Below are positions 1 through 5,785 of a stretch of DNA of 8,214 nucleotides, in pieces; the first letter of the stretch is position 1; every line of letters begins with the position of its first letter. This DNA comes from Candidatus Saccharibacteria bacterium UBA4727 (GTDB lineage: Bacteria > Patescibacteriota > Saccharimonadia > Saccharimonadales > Saccharimonadaceae). The notes beneath the pieces were generated by a model that did no database searches, was not told the origin of the DNA, and saw only the letters and a list, made by a program, of their open reading frames with translations. The stretch is taken from positions 1 through 8,214 of the forward strand of contig DHJF01000021.1 of NCBI GenBank assembly GCA_002404195.1. The letters run 5' to 3'. The position numbers were made by a program, and so were the translations under genes.

Positions 1-431
1 AAAATGTCCGCGGCCATAAGGACTGGGTAGTTGAAGAGACCGACAGAAACGCGATCAGAGCCGATCGTACCGGACTTATCTTTAAACTGTGTCATGCGCT
101 GCATTTCACCAACTCCAACAAAGCAGTCAAGAATCCATGTCAGTTCACTGTGTGCCGGGATATAGCTTTGACGATATAAATGAATACTATCGTTATCGAG
201 GGGTAAGCCGGCGGCAGTAAAGAGTCGTGCGTTGTGAAGAATCTGATCATGCAGCTCGTCGTGATTAATTGGCGTCGTAAAGCTATGCAAATCAGGGATA
301 AACATATTGATCTGATACTCGTCAGACCTGGTTTTGGCCATGTCAATAATTGGCAAAATACCACCAAAGTAGTTGCCGATAGTTAAGTCGTTGTTGGCAC
401 GAAGGCCAGTGAGAATGACAGGTTTGCTCAT
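1..431 (-). CDS. trpS: Tryptophanyl-tRNA synthetase, N-terminal part (3' end beyond window)
   Basis: Class I aminoacyl-tRNA synthetase that charges tRNA-Trp with tryptophan in the cytoplasm. Only the first 143 codons are inside the window. The protein starts MSKPVILTGLRANNDLTIGN, where TIGN is the form of the HIGH-like ATP-binding motif used by bacterial TrpRS. It is followed by a MFIPDLHSFT block, an ERMTQF-type segment (here MQRMTQFKDKS) and a FNYPVLMAADIL block, all in the family order. The C-terminal KMSKS loop would lie off the left edge. The ATG at 431 is preceded by AGGA five bases upstream, and by an extended -10 element so close that the message could be leaderless. It lies 37 bases after the stop of the small helical protein gene and has the same orientation. 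The family call is secure; completeness of the gene cannot be judged. Confidence 0.95.
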   Translation of the reverse strand, partial: MSKPVILTGLRANNDLTIGNYFGGILPIIDMAKTRSDEYQINMFIPDLHSFTTPINHDELHDQILHNARLFTAAGLPLDNDSIHLYRQSYIPAHSELTWILDCFVGVGEMQRMTQFKDKSGTIGSDRVSVGLFNYPVLMAADI

Positions 432-440
432 AGTGTTCCT

Positions 441-449
441 ATTATAGCA
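441..449 (-). promoter_or_regulatory. Extended -10 promoter element for trpS
   Basis: The minus strand reads TGCTATAAT, a perfect -10 hexamer with the TGn extension, so a good -35 is not required; none is obvious upstream. Only 9 bases separate TATAAT from the trpS ATG. A start 6-8 bases after the hexamer would leave a leader of about 1-3 bases and would cut into the AGGA that could otherwise serve as ribosome binding site. Read-through from upstream would keep that site. Confidence 0.6.
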
Positions 450-468
450 TTTTTAGGGGTGAAACGCG

Positions 469-750
469 CTACTTCGGGCGTTTTGGCACGGTAAAACCGT
501 CCATTGCGTGCCTAGCCCGCTGTAGCGGTTCATCAATTGTCTGCTTGGCGTCGGTTAAAGGCTGTGTAATCTGCTGCTTTACGTCATTGGCGGCGTTAGT
601 GACGGTGTCTTTCAATCCACCTACATCCCTCAAGACGTCGTCTTTCAGGCCGGTGGCGTCTTTGACGATGTCACCAAAGGCAGAAGTCGCCTCTTTCTTG
701 AGGTCATTAAACTCATTCGCAATACCTATCAAATCATCAAATAATCCCAT
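469..750 (-). CDS. Small LEA-like amphipathic-helix protein with hendecad repeats
   Basis: This 93-residue protein has no recognised name. Residues 29-83 fall into five consecutive 11-residue units (VKDATGLKDDV, LRDVGGLKDTV, TNAANDVKQQI, TQPLTDAKQTI, DEPLQRARHAM). Each has a hydrophobic residue followed by Lys/Arg at unit positions 7-8 and an aliphatic residue at position 11. This pattern is typical of LEA group 3/4, YtxH-like and apolipoprotein-like amphipathic helices that are often unfolded until dried or bound to a membrane. The N-terminus MGLFDDLIGIANEF could be a short membrane-touching helix; there is no cleavable signal. The ATG at 750 is chosen because longer versions begin inside the rpsI terminator or rpsI itself. 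The ribosome binding site is weak (AAAGGTG 13 bases upstream, or GGGG almost at the ATG). A stress-protective or membrane-associated role is inference only. Confidence 0.7.
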   Translation of the reverse strand: MGLFDDLIGIANEFNDLKKEATSAFGDIVKDATGLKDDVLRDVGGLKDTVTNAANDVKQQITQPLTDAKQTIDEPLQRARHAMDGFTVPKRPK

Positions 751-784
751 AACCCCATGGTAGCACCTTTGAACAGCAAGATGT

Positions 785-827
785 AAACCAAAAACTCCCC
801 GTCGAAGTGACGAGGAGTTTTTGGTTT
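785..827 (-). terminator. Intrinsic terminator of the infA-rpsI operon
   Basis: Two 19-base arms (785-803 and 809-827) form an inverted repeat with one mismatch, which becomes a wobble pair in RNA, and a 5-base loop. On the minus strand, ACTCCTCGTC pairs with GACGGGGAGT followed by TTTTT. It begins 12 bases after the rpsI stop and ends the ribosomal transcript. The A-run on the other arm makes it nearly symmetric, so it could stop plus-strand transcription as well. Confidence 0.9.
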
Positions 828-838
828 GTACAAATAGC

Positions 839-1237
839 TTAACGCTTTGAGTACTGTTCGCGCTTACGAGCAGAACGAAGACCATATTTCTTGCGTTCTT
901 TTTCGCGTGGGTCGCGACGGAGGAATTCAGCCTTTTTCAGGGTCGAACGTAGGTCAGCGTGGCCAACAGTTAACGCCTTGGCGATAGCCAATTTGATAGC
1001 GTCAACTTGACCAGCTAAACCACCACCCTTTACTTTGATAGTAATATCAAAGTCTTTTTGCTTCGCAACAAGTGCGAGTGGGTCAGTGATTTCGGCAACC
1101 TTAGTTTTATCGCCTGAAAAGTATTCAGCTGCAGGCTTGTCGTTGATCGTTACTGTGCCTTTACCGGCGTACAAACGTGCACGAGCGGTAGCAGCTTTGC
1201 GGCGACCAAGACCGTAGAAGTATTTTCCTTCAGCCAT
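839..1237 (-). CDS. rpsI: 30S ribosomal protein S9 (uS9)
   Basis: S9 binds the 16S rRNA of the small-subunit head, and its C-terminal tail reaches the P-site tRNA. The 132-residue protein begins MAEGKYFYGLGRRKAATARA, matching the family GRRK(T/S)AxARV opening. It has the GGGLAGQVDAIKLAIAKAL block at about residues 71-89 and ends ...REQYSKR, the conserved basic Lys-Arg tail that contacts tRNA. Length is normal for the family (about 130). It starts 2 bases after the rplM stop, with a GAGG in the end of rplM as ribosome binding site. It is the last gene before the operon terminator. The rplM-rpsI pair is a widely conserved couple. Confidence 0.98.
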   Translation of the reverse strand: MAEGKYFYGLGRRKAATARARLYAGKGTVTINDKPAAEYFSGDKTKVAEITDPLALVAKQKDFDITIKVKGGGLAGQVDAIKLAIAKALTVGHADLRSTLKKAEFLRRDPREKERKKYGLRSARKREQYSKR

Positions 1238-1239
1238 GA

Positions 1240-1683
1240 TTATTTAACCTCAACTTTCTCTGGAGTTTGAGCGGCGTGAGTGTGTTCAGCGCCAGGGAAA
1301 ACTCGCAGACGCTTCATGCGCTCAGCAGCCAATTTGTTCTTTGGCAGCATGCCTTTGACGGCAGCGGTAATGATGCGTTCTGGGTGCTTGGTACGTACTT
1401 CTGACAAAGTAGCATCTTTGATACCACCTGGGAAGCCAGAGTGACGGTAGTAAACCTTACCAGTTTCTTTGTCACCAGTTACAACAGTGTTTGCAGCGTT
1501 GATAACGACAACGTAGTCGCCACCATCGATGTGAGCCGTGTAGGTTGGTTTGTATTTACCAATCAGGTGCTTTGCAATTTGTGTTGCAACGCGGCCAAGT
1601 GGTGCGTCGGCTGCATCAATTAAGATCCAACGACGAGTCACTTCGCTTGGTTTTTGGGAGTAAGTTTTTGCGTTAATAGCCAT
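1240..1683 (-). CDS. rplM: 50S ribosomal protein L13 (uL13)
   Basis: L13 is an early-assembling large-subunit protein that binds 23S rRNA. This 147-residue protein shows the family blocks in order: RRWILIDAADAPLGRVATQI near residues 17-36, HLIGKYKPTY, GDYVVVINA, KVYYRHSGFPGG near 76-88, and AVKGMLPKNKLAAERMKRLRVFPG near 108-131. Length is typical (about 142-148). It lies 2 bases after the rplQ stop, and its Shine-Dalgarno (GAGGAGG) lies inside the end of rplQ, so translation of the two genes is probably coupled. No anomalies were seen. Confidence 0.98.
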   Translation of the reverse strand: MAINAKTYSQKPSEVTRRWILIDAADAPLGRVATQIAKHLIGKYKPTYTAHIDGGDYVVVINAANTVVTGDKETGKVYYRHSGFPGGIKDATLSEVRTKHPERIITAAVKGMLPKNKLAAERMKRLRVFPGAEHTHAAQTPEKVEVK

Positions 1684-1685
1684 AA

Positions 1686-2078
1686 CTATGCTTTCGCCTC
1701 CTCTTTAGGTGCGTCTTTCAGCTCGTCAACGAACTCAATGATCGCAAGTTGCGCACCGTCACCTACACGTAAACGTGTACGAACGACGCGAACGTGACCA
1801 CTGGTACGTCCCATCAGCTGAGGAGCAATTACGTCAACCAGCTTGAAGGCTGCTGCTTGTGTAGACAAGGCAGCAATCACCATGCGGCGGTTGTGTAAAT
1901 CACCCTTTTTCGCTTTTGTAATAACTTTTTCAATATAGCGCGATGTTTCTTTAGCTTTTTGCAGCGTTGTTTCAATCTTGCCATGTTCGACAAGACTTGT
2001 CGCCAAGCCTTTTAGCAGCGCGCGGCGCTGGTCGCGTTCGCGACCGAATTTGCGCCCTTTGTAACCGTGTCGGTGCAT
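1686..2078 (-). CDS. rplQ: 50S ribosomal protein L17 (bL17)
   Basis: L17 is a bacterial large-subunit protein near the peptide exit tunnel. The 130-residue protein opens MHRHGYKGRKFGRERDQRRA (family: MRHxxxGrkLgRtxxHRxA) and continues LLKGLATSLVEHGKIETTLQKAKE, then a C-terminal GHVRVVRTRLRVGDGAQLAIIEFVD. Its tail is short and acidic/Ala-rich. Only 1 base separates the rpoA stop from this ATG, so ribosome re-initiation from rpoA is likely. The rpoA-rplQ pairing is one of the most conserved in bacteria. Confidence 0.98.
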   Translation of the reverse strand: MHRHGYKGRKFGRERDQRRALLKGLATSLVEHGKIETTLQKAKETSRYIEKVITKAKKGDLHNRRMVIAALSTQAAAFKLVDVIAPQLMGRTSGHVRVVRTRLRVGDGAQLAIIEFVDELKDAPKEEAKA

Positions 2079-2079
2079 G

Positions 2080-3003
2080 TTAGAGTTCCAATTCTGCTAA
2101 TTTATCTTTAACTTCGTCGAGCGCTTTGCTGCCGAAACCTTTTAGCTCACGGAGATCTTGTTCACTTAGCGTCACAAGATCGTGGACTGTGCGGATGTCA
2201 TTGTTGACAAGTGCATTTGCAGTACGGGCAGTAAGGTTTAACTCTTCAATAGAAGTGTTAAGCTCGTTTGTTTCGTCTTCAGCTTCTTGACCAAGAGCAG
2301 GTGCAGCTTCAACAGTTGTCGAACCAGCAAGTGCTGTGTATTGGTTAACCAAGATCGCAGCTGCTTCTTCAAAAGCTTCGCGTGGGCTGATAGAACCGTC
2401 TGTTTCTACCGTGATAAGAAGCTTATCAAGGTTCGTTTCTTGACCAACACGAGTGTTGTCAACTTTGTAGCGTACACGGAGCACTGGGCTGAAAACAGCG
2501 TCCAGGGCAATCATGTCGCTGTGAATACGAGATTCTGATGAATCTTCGATAGTGCGGTAACCGCGGCCAGCTTCGACAACGAGGTCGATAACCACTGATT
2601 TTTTAGGATCATCAATTGTGGCAATAATTTGGTCGGGGTTAACAATCTCAACATCAGCTGATGTTTTGATGTCGCCGGCAGTAATAACGCCAGCACCTTT
2701 TTTCTCAAGACGTAGTTCAATAGGCTCGTCAGTGTGAACAGTTAGACGAACGTTTTTGAGGTTGAGCATGATGTCAACAACGTCTTCTTTTACACCAGCA
2801 ACAGTTGTAAACTCGTGTGTTGCGCCTTCGATACGGAAAGCAACGATAGCTGCTCCACGAATGCTTGAAAGCAGAACGCGACGAAGACTGTTACCAAGGG
2901 TGTTGCCGTAACCGGCGTGAAGAGGTTCAATAACGAATTCTGCGCTGTGAGCGTCGATTTCGTTGATTCCTGCAAGTGCTGGGTCGTGAATTACTTTAGT
3001 CAT
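2080..3003 (-). CDS. rpoA: DNA-directed RNA polymerase subunit alpha
   Basis: The alpha subunit dimerises to start assembly of RNA polymerase, and its C-terminal domain touches upstream promoter DNA and regulators. The 307-residue protein has the N-terminal assembly domain with the dimer motif GYGNTLGNSLRRVLLSSIRG near residues 32-51 and the GVKEDVVDIMLNLK block near 70-83. An acidic linker (about 235-250) follows, then the HhH-type C-terminal domain from about 252. In it, TARTANAL keeps the Arg and Asn equivalent to E. coli R265 and N268, which read UP elements. ELKGFGSKALDEVKDKL is the usual end. Length is slightly under the common 314-330. It has a good AAGGAG ribosome binding site 9 bases before the ATG, 19 bases after rpsD. 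No cysteine is present. Confidence 0.98.
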   Translation of the reverse strand: MTKVIHDPALAGINEIDAHSAEFVIEPLHAGYGNTLGNSLRRVLLSSIRGAAIVAFRIEGATHEFTTVAGVKEDVVDIMLNLKNVRLTVHTDEPIELRLEKKGAGVITAGDIKTSADVEIVNPDQIIATIDDPKKSVVIDLVVEAGRGYRTIEDSSESRIHSDMIALDAVFSPVLRVRYKVDNTRVGQETNLDKLLITVETDGSISPREAFEEAAAILVNQYTALAGSTTVEAAPALGQEAEDETNELNTSIEELNLTARTANALVNNDIRTVHDLVTLSEQDLRELKGFGSKALDEVKDKLAELEL

Positions 3004-3022
3004 ATGTTTTTACTCCTTACCC

Positions 3023-3649
3023 TTAACGTGAGTAATACTCAACGATTAACTGCTCATTAATGTCTTGTTCTGCTTCTTCACGCTTAGGAAGACCGGTGAT
3101 ATCGATCGAAATCTTCTTAGCATCGCTTTTCAACCAGCTAAGAGGACCTTGGACAGAATTGTTTGTGACGTTGTCGATTTCAGTAAAGTAACCAGATTTA
3201 GCACTTTTTGGACGAATCGTAATAACATCACCAACTTTTAGGCGAATTGATGGAATATCAACACGGCGACCGTTGAGCATAAAATGCCCGTGGCCAACCA
3301 ATTGACGAGCAGCACGACGACTGGTCGCAAAACCAGCGCGGTATACAGCGTTGTCCATACGGCGTTCGAGGAACTGGAGCAATAACTCACCAGGCAAAAC
3401 ACCGTGTTCGCTTGCGCGGTCGGCTTCTGTCATAAGACGAGCAAATTGCTTTTCAAGCAAACCGTAGGTTCGACGAACTTTTTGCTTCTCACGAAGTTGA
3501 GTTGCGTACAAACTTTGTTTACCCTGACGGCCATGAGCGTGTTGCCCTGGGATGCCAGCTTTTTTAGCCATAATTTTGACTGCTTTGGGGTGAAGTGCGT
3601 AACCTTCGCGACGACTTTGCTTCACAATAGGAGAAGTATCTCGTGCCAT
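3023..3649 (-). CDS. rpsD: 30S ribosomal protein S4 (uS4)
   Basis: S4 is a primary 16S rRNA-binding protein that nucleates assembly of the 30S body and, in several bacteria, represses its own operon. The 208-residue protein has the N-terminal SRREG motif, then GIPGQHAHGRQGKQSLYATQ and LREKQKVRRTYGLLEKQF. Its S4 RNA-binding domain begins near residue 98 (RMDNAVYRAGFATSRRAARQ, then LVGHGHFMLNGRRVDIPS). It ends VEYYSR as is usual. It contains no cysteine, so it is a zinc-free form. It begins 3 bases after rpsK. Placement between rpsK and rpoA matches many phyla but not typical Firmicutes. Confidence 0.98.
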   Translation of the reverse strand: MARDTSPIVKQSRREGYALHPKAVKIMAKKAGIPGQHAHGRQGKQSLYATQLREKQKVRRTYGLLEKQFARLMTEADRASEHGVLPGELLLQFLERRMDNAVYRAGFATSRRAARQLVGHGHFMLNGRRVDIPSIRLKVGDVITIRPKSAKSGYFTEIDNVTNNSVQGPLSWLKSDAKKISIDITGLPKREEAEQDINEQLIVEYYSR

Positions 3650-3652
3650 AGC

Positions 3653-4045
3653 TTAAGCCCTCCGTGCCTTACGTGGACGAACGCCACCATGAGGAACGCC
3701 GGTCACATCTTTAATACTATCGACGGCAATATCGAAACCGCCCATGGCGCGGATAGCCGCGTCACGTCCAAGGCCAACGCCTTTTACAAATACATCGACA
3801 GCGTTAACGCCGTGAAGTGATTTTGCAGCTTCGGCAGCTTTCTCGGCAGCAACCTGGGCAGCATACGCTGTACCCTTTTTGCTTCCGCGGAAACCACACG
3901 CACCAGCGCTACTTGCAGCTAGTACATTACCTTTTTTGTCAGAAAACGTCACAATTGTATTGTTGAACGTAGCCTGAATGTGCAGCTGACCAGAAGGAAC
4001 TGATCGGCGCTGTTTCTTTCGAGTTGAAGTTTTTGCATCTGCCAT
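3653..4045 (-). CDS. rpsK: 30S ribosomal protein S11 (uS11)
   Basis: S11 sits on the platform of the 30S subunit near the Shine-Dalgarno/anti-Shine-Dalgarno helix and the E site. The 130-residue protein has a basic N-terminus, then HIQATFNNTIVTFSDKKGNV near residues 22-41, AGACGFRGSKKGTAYAAQVA near 47-66, and the C-terminal DVTGVPHGGVRPRKARRA. The last block corresponds to the family TPxPHNGCRPPKRRRV. Length is typical. A clear GAAAGGA ribosome binding site lies in the 14-base gap after rpsM. Confidence 0.98.
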   Translation of the reverse strand: MADAKTSTRKKQRRSVPSGQLHIQATFNNTIVTFSDKKGNVLAASSAGACGFRGSKKGTAYAAQVAAEKAAEAAKSLHGVNAVDVFVKGVGLGRDAAIRAMGGFDIAVDSIKDVTGVPHGGVRPRKARRA

Positions 4046-4059
4046 AATCTAATTCCTTT

Positions 4060-4446
4060 CTACGTCTTAGACGCCGCTTTCTTTTGTGTGCCGCCAACTG
4101 CGATCGATTTACCCTTACGAGTTCGTGCATTCGTTCGGGTGCGCTGACCATGAACTGGAAGTCCGGCTTTGTGTCGAAGTCCGCGGTAAGAACCAACATC
4201 CTTCAGACGCTTAATATTATTTGTTACCAAGCGCTGTAGGTCGCCTTCGACGGTATAATCTGTGTCGATTATCTCGCGTAGACGTTGTTCTTCAGCCTCG
4301 GTGAGTTCTTTCACCCGAGTGGTCGGCTCAATTTTAGCCGCCGCAAGGATGGTCGATGCGAAGTGTGGACCGATGCCGTAAATATACGTCAAAGCGATCT
4401 GCACTTGCTTTTCAGATGGGATAACAATCCCAGCGATTCGAGCCAT
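4060..4446 (-). CDS. rpsM: 30S ribosomal protein S13 (uS13)
   Basis: S13 lies at the top of the 30S head and forms inter-subunit bridges and P-site tRNA contacts through its basic tail. This 128-residue protein begins MARIAGIVIPSEKQVQIALT and continues YIYGIGPHFASTIL (family YGIG motif). It then shows LKDVGSYRGLRHKAGLPVHG followed by QRTRTNARTRKG, the diagnostic tRNA-contacting tail. Length is usual (about 120-126). It starts 2 bases after the rpmJ stop, with AAAGGCAGGG in the rpmJ end serving as ribosome binding site. Confidence 0.98.
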   Translation of the reverse strand: MARIAGIVIPSEKQVQIALTYIYGIGPHFASTILAAAKIEPTTRVKELTEAEEQRLREIIDTDYTVEGDLQRLVTNNIKRLKDVGSYRGLRHKAGLPVHGQRTRTNARTRKGKSIAVGGTQKKAASKT

Positions 4447-4448
4447 GC

Positions 4449-4565
4449 TTAACCCTGCCTTTGTTTATTCTTAGGTTTTTTCTTATTGATGATCCGGAGA
4501 ACACCTTTACGGCGGACTATCTGATCATCGGGACTGATTTTTTTGACACTCGCACGAACTTTCAT
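4449..4565 (-). CDS. rpmJ: 50S ribosomal protein L36 (bL36), zinc-free type
   Basis: This 38-residue gene was read directly from the minus strand. The product starts MKVRASVKKISPDDQIVRRK and ends PKNKQRQG, which matches L36 from its MKVRxSVKKxC opening to the KQRQG end. The positions normally holding the zinc ligands (CxxC near residues 11-14, and later Cys and His) are Ser-Pro-Asp-Asp and Lys/Asn, so it belongs to the cysteine-free class that folds without zinc. Its place between infA and rpsM is the standard one. A TGGAG 11 bases before the ATG is the likely ribosome binding site. It lies 29 bases after infA. Confidence 0.95.
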   Translation of the reverse strand: MKVRASVKKISPDDQIVRRKGVLRIINKKKPKNKQRQG

Positions 4566-4594
4566 GAGCGCGTAAACTCCAGTTTCCGTTAAAT

Positions 4595-4819
4595 TTAATC
4601 TCGCAAGCGGAAAACGATTCTGCCCTTCGTAAGATCGTAAGGGGTCATCTCGACTTCCACTTTATCGCCCGGCACTAGTCGAATAAAGTGCTTGCGCATT
4701 TTTCCGCTAATGTGGGCAATAATACTATGGCCGTTCTCAAGTTCTATGCGGAATTGAGTATTAGGCAGTGCTTCCACCACTGTTCCTTGCATCCGAATTA
4801 CTTCTTTTTGATTAGCCAT
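4595..4819 (-). CDS. infA: Translation initiation factor IF-1
   Basis: IF-1 is an OB-fold protein that occupies the 30S A site during initiation. The 74-residue protein runs MANQKEVIRMQGTVVEALPN, then FRIELENGHSIIAHISGKMR, then IRLVPGDKVEVEMTPYDLTK and GRIVFRLRD. Every block matches the family, and length is typical (72-74). It is the first gene of the downstream operon. No Shine-Dalgarno sequence is visible before the ATG, and the proximal promoter places the predicted transcript start only about 8-10 bases upstream, so it may be read as a near-leaderless message. A usual role in the same transcript as rpmJ-rpsI follows from the short gaps. Confidence 0.98.
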   Translation of the reverse strand: MANQKEVIRMQGTVVEALPNTQFRIELENGHSIIAHISGKMRKHFIRLVPGDKVEVEMTPYDLTKGRIVFRLRD

Positions 4820-4834
4820 AAATTACAGTAGTTG

Positions 4835-4863
4835 ATTATACACGAAAGACTACCTCAGTGCAA
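4835..4863 (-). promoter_or_regulatory. Proximal sigma70-type promoter of infA (P1)
   Basis: The minus strand shows TTGCAC (4858-4863), a 17-base spacer, and a perfect TATAAT (4835-4840). The expected start is near 4828, giving a leader of roughly 8-10 bases to the ATG at 4819. An 8-bp self-palindrome AAGCGCTT (4862-4869) overlaps the -35 and could be an operator, though such short palindromes also occur by chance. Confidence 0.8.
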
Positions 4864-4891
4864 GCGCTTAGAAAATTACTTTGGCGACACG

Positions 4892-4930
4892 ATGCGCTAA
4901 AGCTTGTTTAATACCACTATTGTAGCGCAT
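4892..4930. repeat. 8-bp inverted repeat spanning the P2 start region
   Basis: ATGCGCTA at 4892-4899 is the exact reverse complement of TAGCGCAT at 4923-4930. The right arm covers part of the P2 -10 element and spacer; the arm centres are 31 bases apart, about three helical turns. This is compatible with binding of a dimeric regulator or with a leader hairpin having a 23-base loop. Confidence 0.4.
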
Positions 4931-4946
4931 TGTTTGCGCGTGTCAA
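4919..4946 (-). promoter_or_regulatory. Distal sigma70-type promoter of infA (P2)
   Basis: The minus strand shows a perfect TTGACA (4941-4946), a 16-base spacer and TACAAT (4919-4924). A start near 4912 would give an infA leader of about 90 bases. It is in tandem with P1, so the operon would have two doses of promoter after the three-gene insertion. Confidence 0.75.
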
Positions 4947-4982
4947 CTATTCGCGTAGCCCACCCTTTCGAGTGATTTCATA

Positions 4983-5098
4983 CTCAGAACCATGCAACCC
5001 TATTACTCTCATCTCTCTACCGATAATTGCATTATCGACACAGAGATGAGGACAGAGAGAAGTTCGCCGTACTCATCGTTTACTAGGGTGTGTCTGAG
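4983..5098. repeat. Nested inverted repeats after gene C
   Basis: Three arm pairs are nested: CTCAGA/TCTGAG (4983-4988, 5093-5098), ACCCTA/TAGGGT (4997-5002, 5084-5089), and CTCATCTCT/AGAGATGAG (5008-5016, 5042-5050). The last pair encloses a perfect 7-bp stem CGATAAT-TGC-ATTATCG. Counting wobble pairs, the core 5008-5050 folds almost continuously on the minus strand. It begins 4 bases beyond the gene C stop. No U-run follows the minus-strand core, so it does not look like a simple intrinsic terminator. Confidence 0.6.
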
Positions 5099-5102
5099 GA
5101 GT

Positions 5103-5585
5103 TTATGATTCCTTTCGATTCACCTCCGGATCAGCCATGATGACGATGTCACCAAAATCGATGACCGCCACAACGCCATACCGTTCGCGGTTCTTGTTGA
5201 AAGAACGAACAATATAGTCGCTGATCTTGGCCGTTGAGTAGTGTGATTCTTGTCTGGTCTGCACCATCAGCAATGCCAGTGCATGGATCTGGGCATCCGA
5301 AATGAAGGTCACCTTACGGAATACCGCTCTTCCAATAAGCTGCCTTGCATCCGCCACATCAGGATAGTCCTGGCGGGCTGCGAACATAATCTGATCCAGA
5401 CGAACATGCACAAATGCACCGACAATGCGCTGCATATTGCGCTCATTGTCTCGGTAGATGTCGCGCACGAGCGCCTGGGAGTAGGCTTTTTTGGCGATAC
5501 GCCCCAGATCGATCCTGACATGCTTATGCCAACGACGGAGTGCTGACGCATTTTTACTGCGTACTGCGATGGACAAATCAGGCAT
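5103..5585 (-). CDS. Gene C: hypothetical protein, 160 residues
   Basis: I do not recognise this protein. It starts MPDLSIAVRSKNASALRRWH, a basic N-terminus, and has a mostly helical middle (roughly residues 26-60, 76-90 and 98-112). It ends with a likely beta pair YGVVAVIDFGDIVIMADPEV. There is no cysteine, no signal peptide, no membrane segment and no obvious catalytic motif. The ATG at 5585 is preferred over in-frame upstream starts because AAGG sits five bases before it and a good promoter lies at 5650-5678; the longest reading would begin inside the terminator hairpin. It is monocistronic, bounded by a terminator upstream and a nested inverted repeat downstream. G+C is intermediate (33 of 60 in 5341-5400). 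It could be an accessory protein gained with genes A and B; function unknown. Confidence 0.75.
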   Translation of the reverse strand: MPDLSIAVRSKNASALRRWHKHVRIDLGRIAKKAYSQALVRDIYRDNERNMQRIVGAFVHVRLDQIMFAARQDYPDVADARQLIGRAVFRKVTFISDAQIHALALLMVQTRQESHYSTAKISDYIVRSFNKNRERYGVVAVIDFGDIVIMADPEVNRKES

Positions 5586-5649
5586 TCCTACCTTCTCTGT
5601 CAATGTGCTACTAGAACGCCAGGGACTTCCCCCGACAGTAGACTGGTTA

Positions 5650-5678
5650 TTTATAGCAGATTTTATGTAGCTTAGCAA
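5650..5678 (-). promoter_or_regulatory. Sigma70-type promoter of gene C
   Basis: TTGCTA (5673-5678), a 17-base spacer and TATAAA (5650-5655) are on the minus strand. The expected start near 5643 gives a leader of about 58 bases, in which CTACT and AGTAG can pair around a GGG/CCC stem. Confidence 0.7.
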
Positions 5679-5687
5679 GAAATGAGA

Positions 5688-5757
5688 AACGCCACCCCGG
5701 GCGCCTTGCCACAACGATACTATTGTTGTGGGCTTACAGGCGCCTCTAGGTGGCGTT
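5688..5757 (-). terminator. Three-tier hairpin terminator after gene B
   Basis: The arms are AACGCCACC/GGTGGCGTT (5688-5696, 5749-5757), GGCGCCT/AGGCGCC (5700-5706, 5738-5744) and CCACAAC/GTTGTGG (5709-5715, 5725-5731), with small internal loops between. On the minus strand the stem is followed by TTTCTCATTTCTT. It begins 28 bases after the gene B stop and ends just before the gene C promoter, so it isolates the two transcripts. It is much longer than an ordinary terminator. Confidence 0.7.
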
Positions 5758-5768
5758 AAGAAGGAGCG

Positions 5769-5785
5769 GTAGTCTTGTCGACTAC
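5769..5785 (-). repeat. Small hairpin at the gene B stop codon
   Basis: GTAGTC and GACTAC (5769-5774, 5780-5785) flank a 5-base loop. On the minus strand the arm starts inside the TAG-TAG double stop of gene B and is followed by a pyrimidine-rich CGCTCCTTCTT. It may help stop transcription or protect the 3' end ahead of the larger hairpin. Confidence 0.4.

Noticed and set aside
751..885. Longer form of the hendecad-repeat protein starting at 885
   Set aside because: It would begin inside rpsI and read through the terminator stem; the repeat protein proper starts at 750.
3404..3820. 138-residue plus-strand frame over rpsD/rpsK
   Set aside because: It lies opposite two certain ribosomal genes, is cysteine- and serine-rich in a way typical of antisense shadows, and has no ribosome site.
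5586..5714. Longer gene C starting at 5714
   Set aside because: The extension begins in the three-tier hairpin and crosses the promoter; the AAGG-supported ATG at 5585 fits better.
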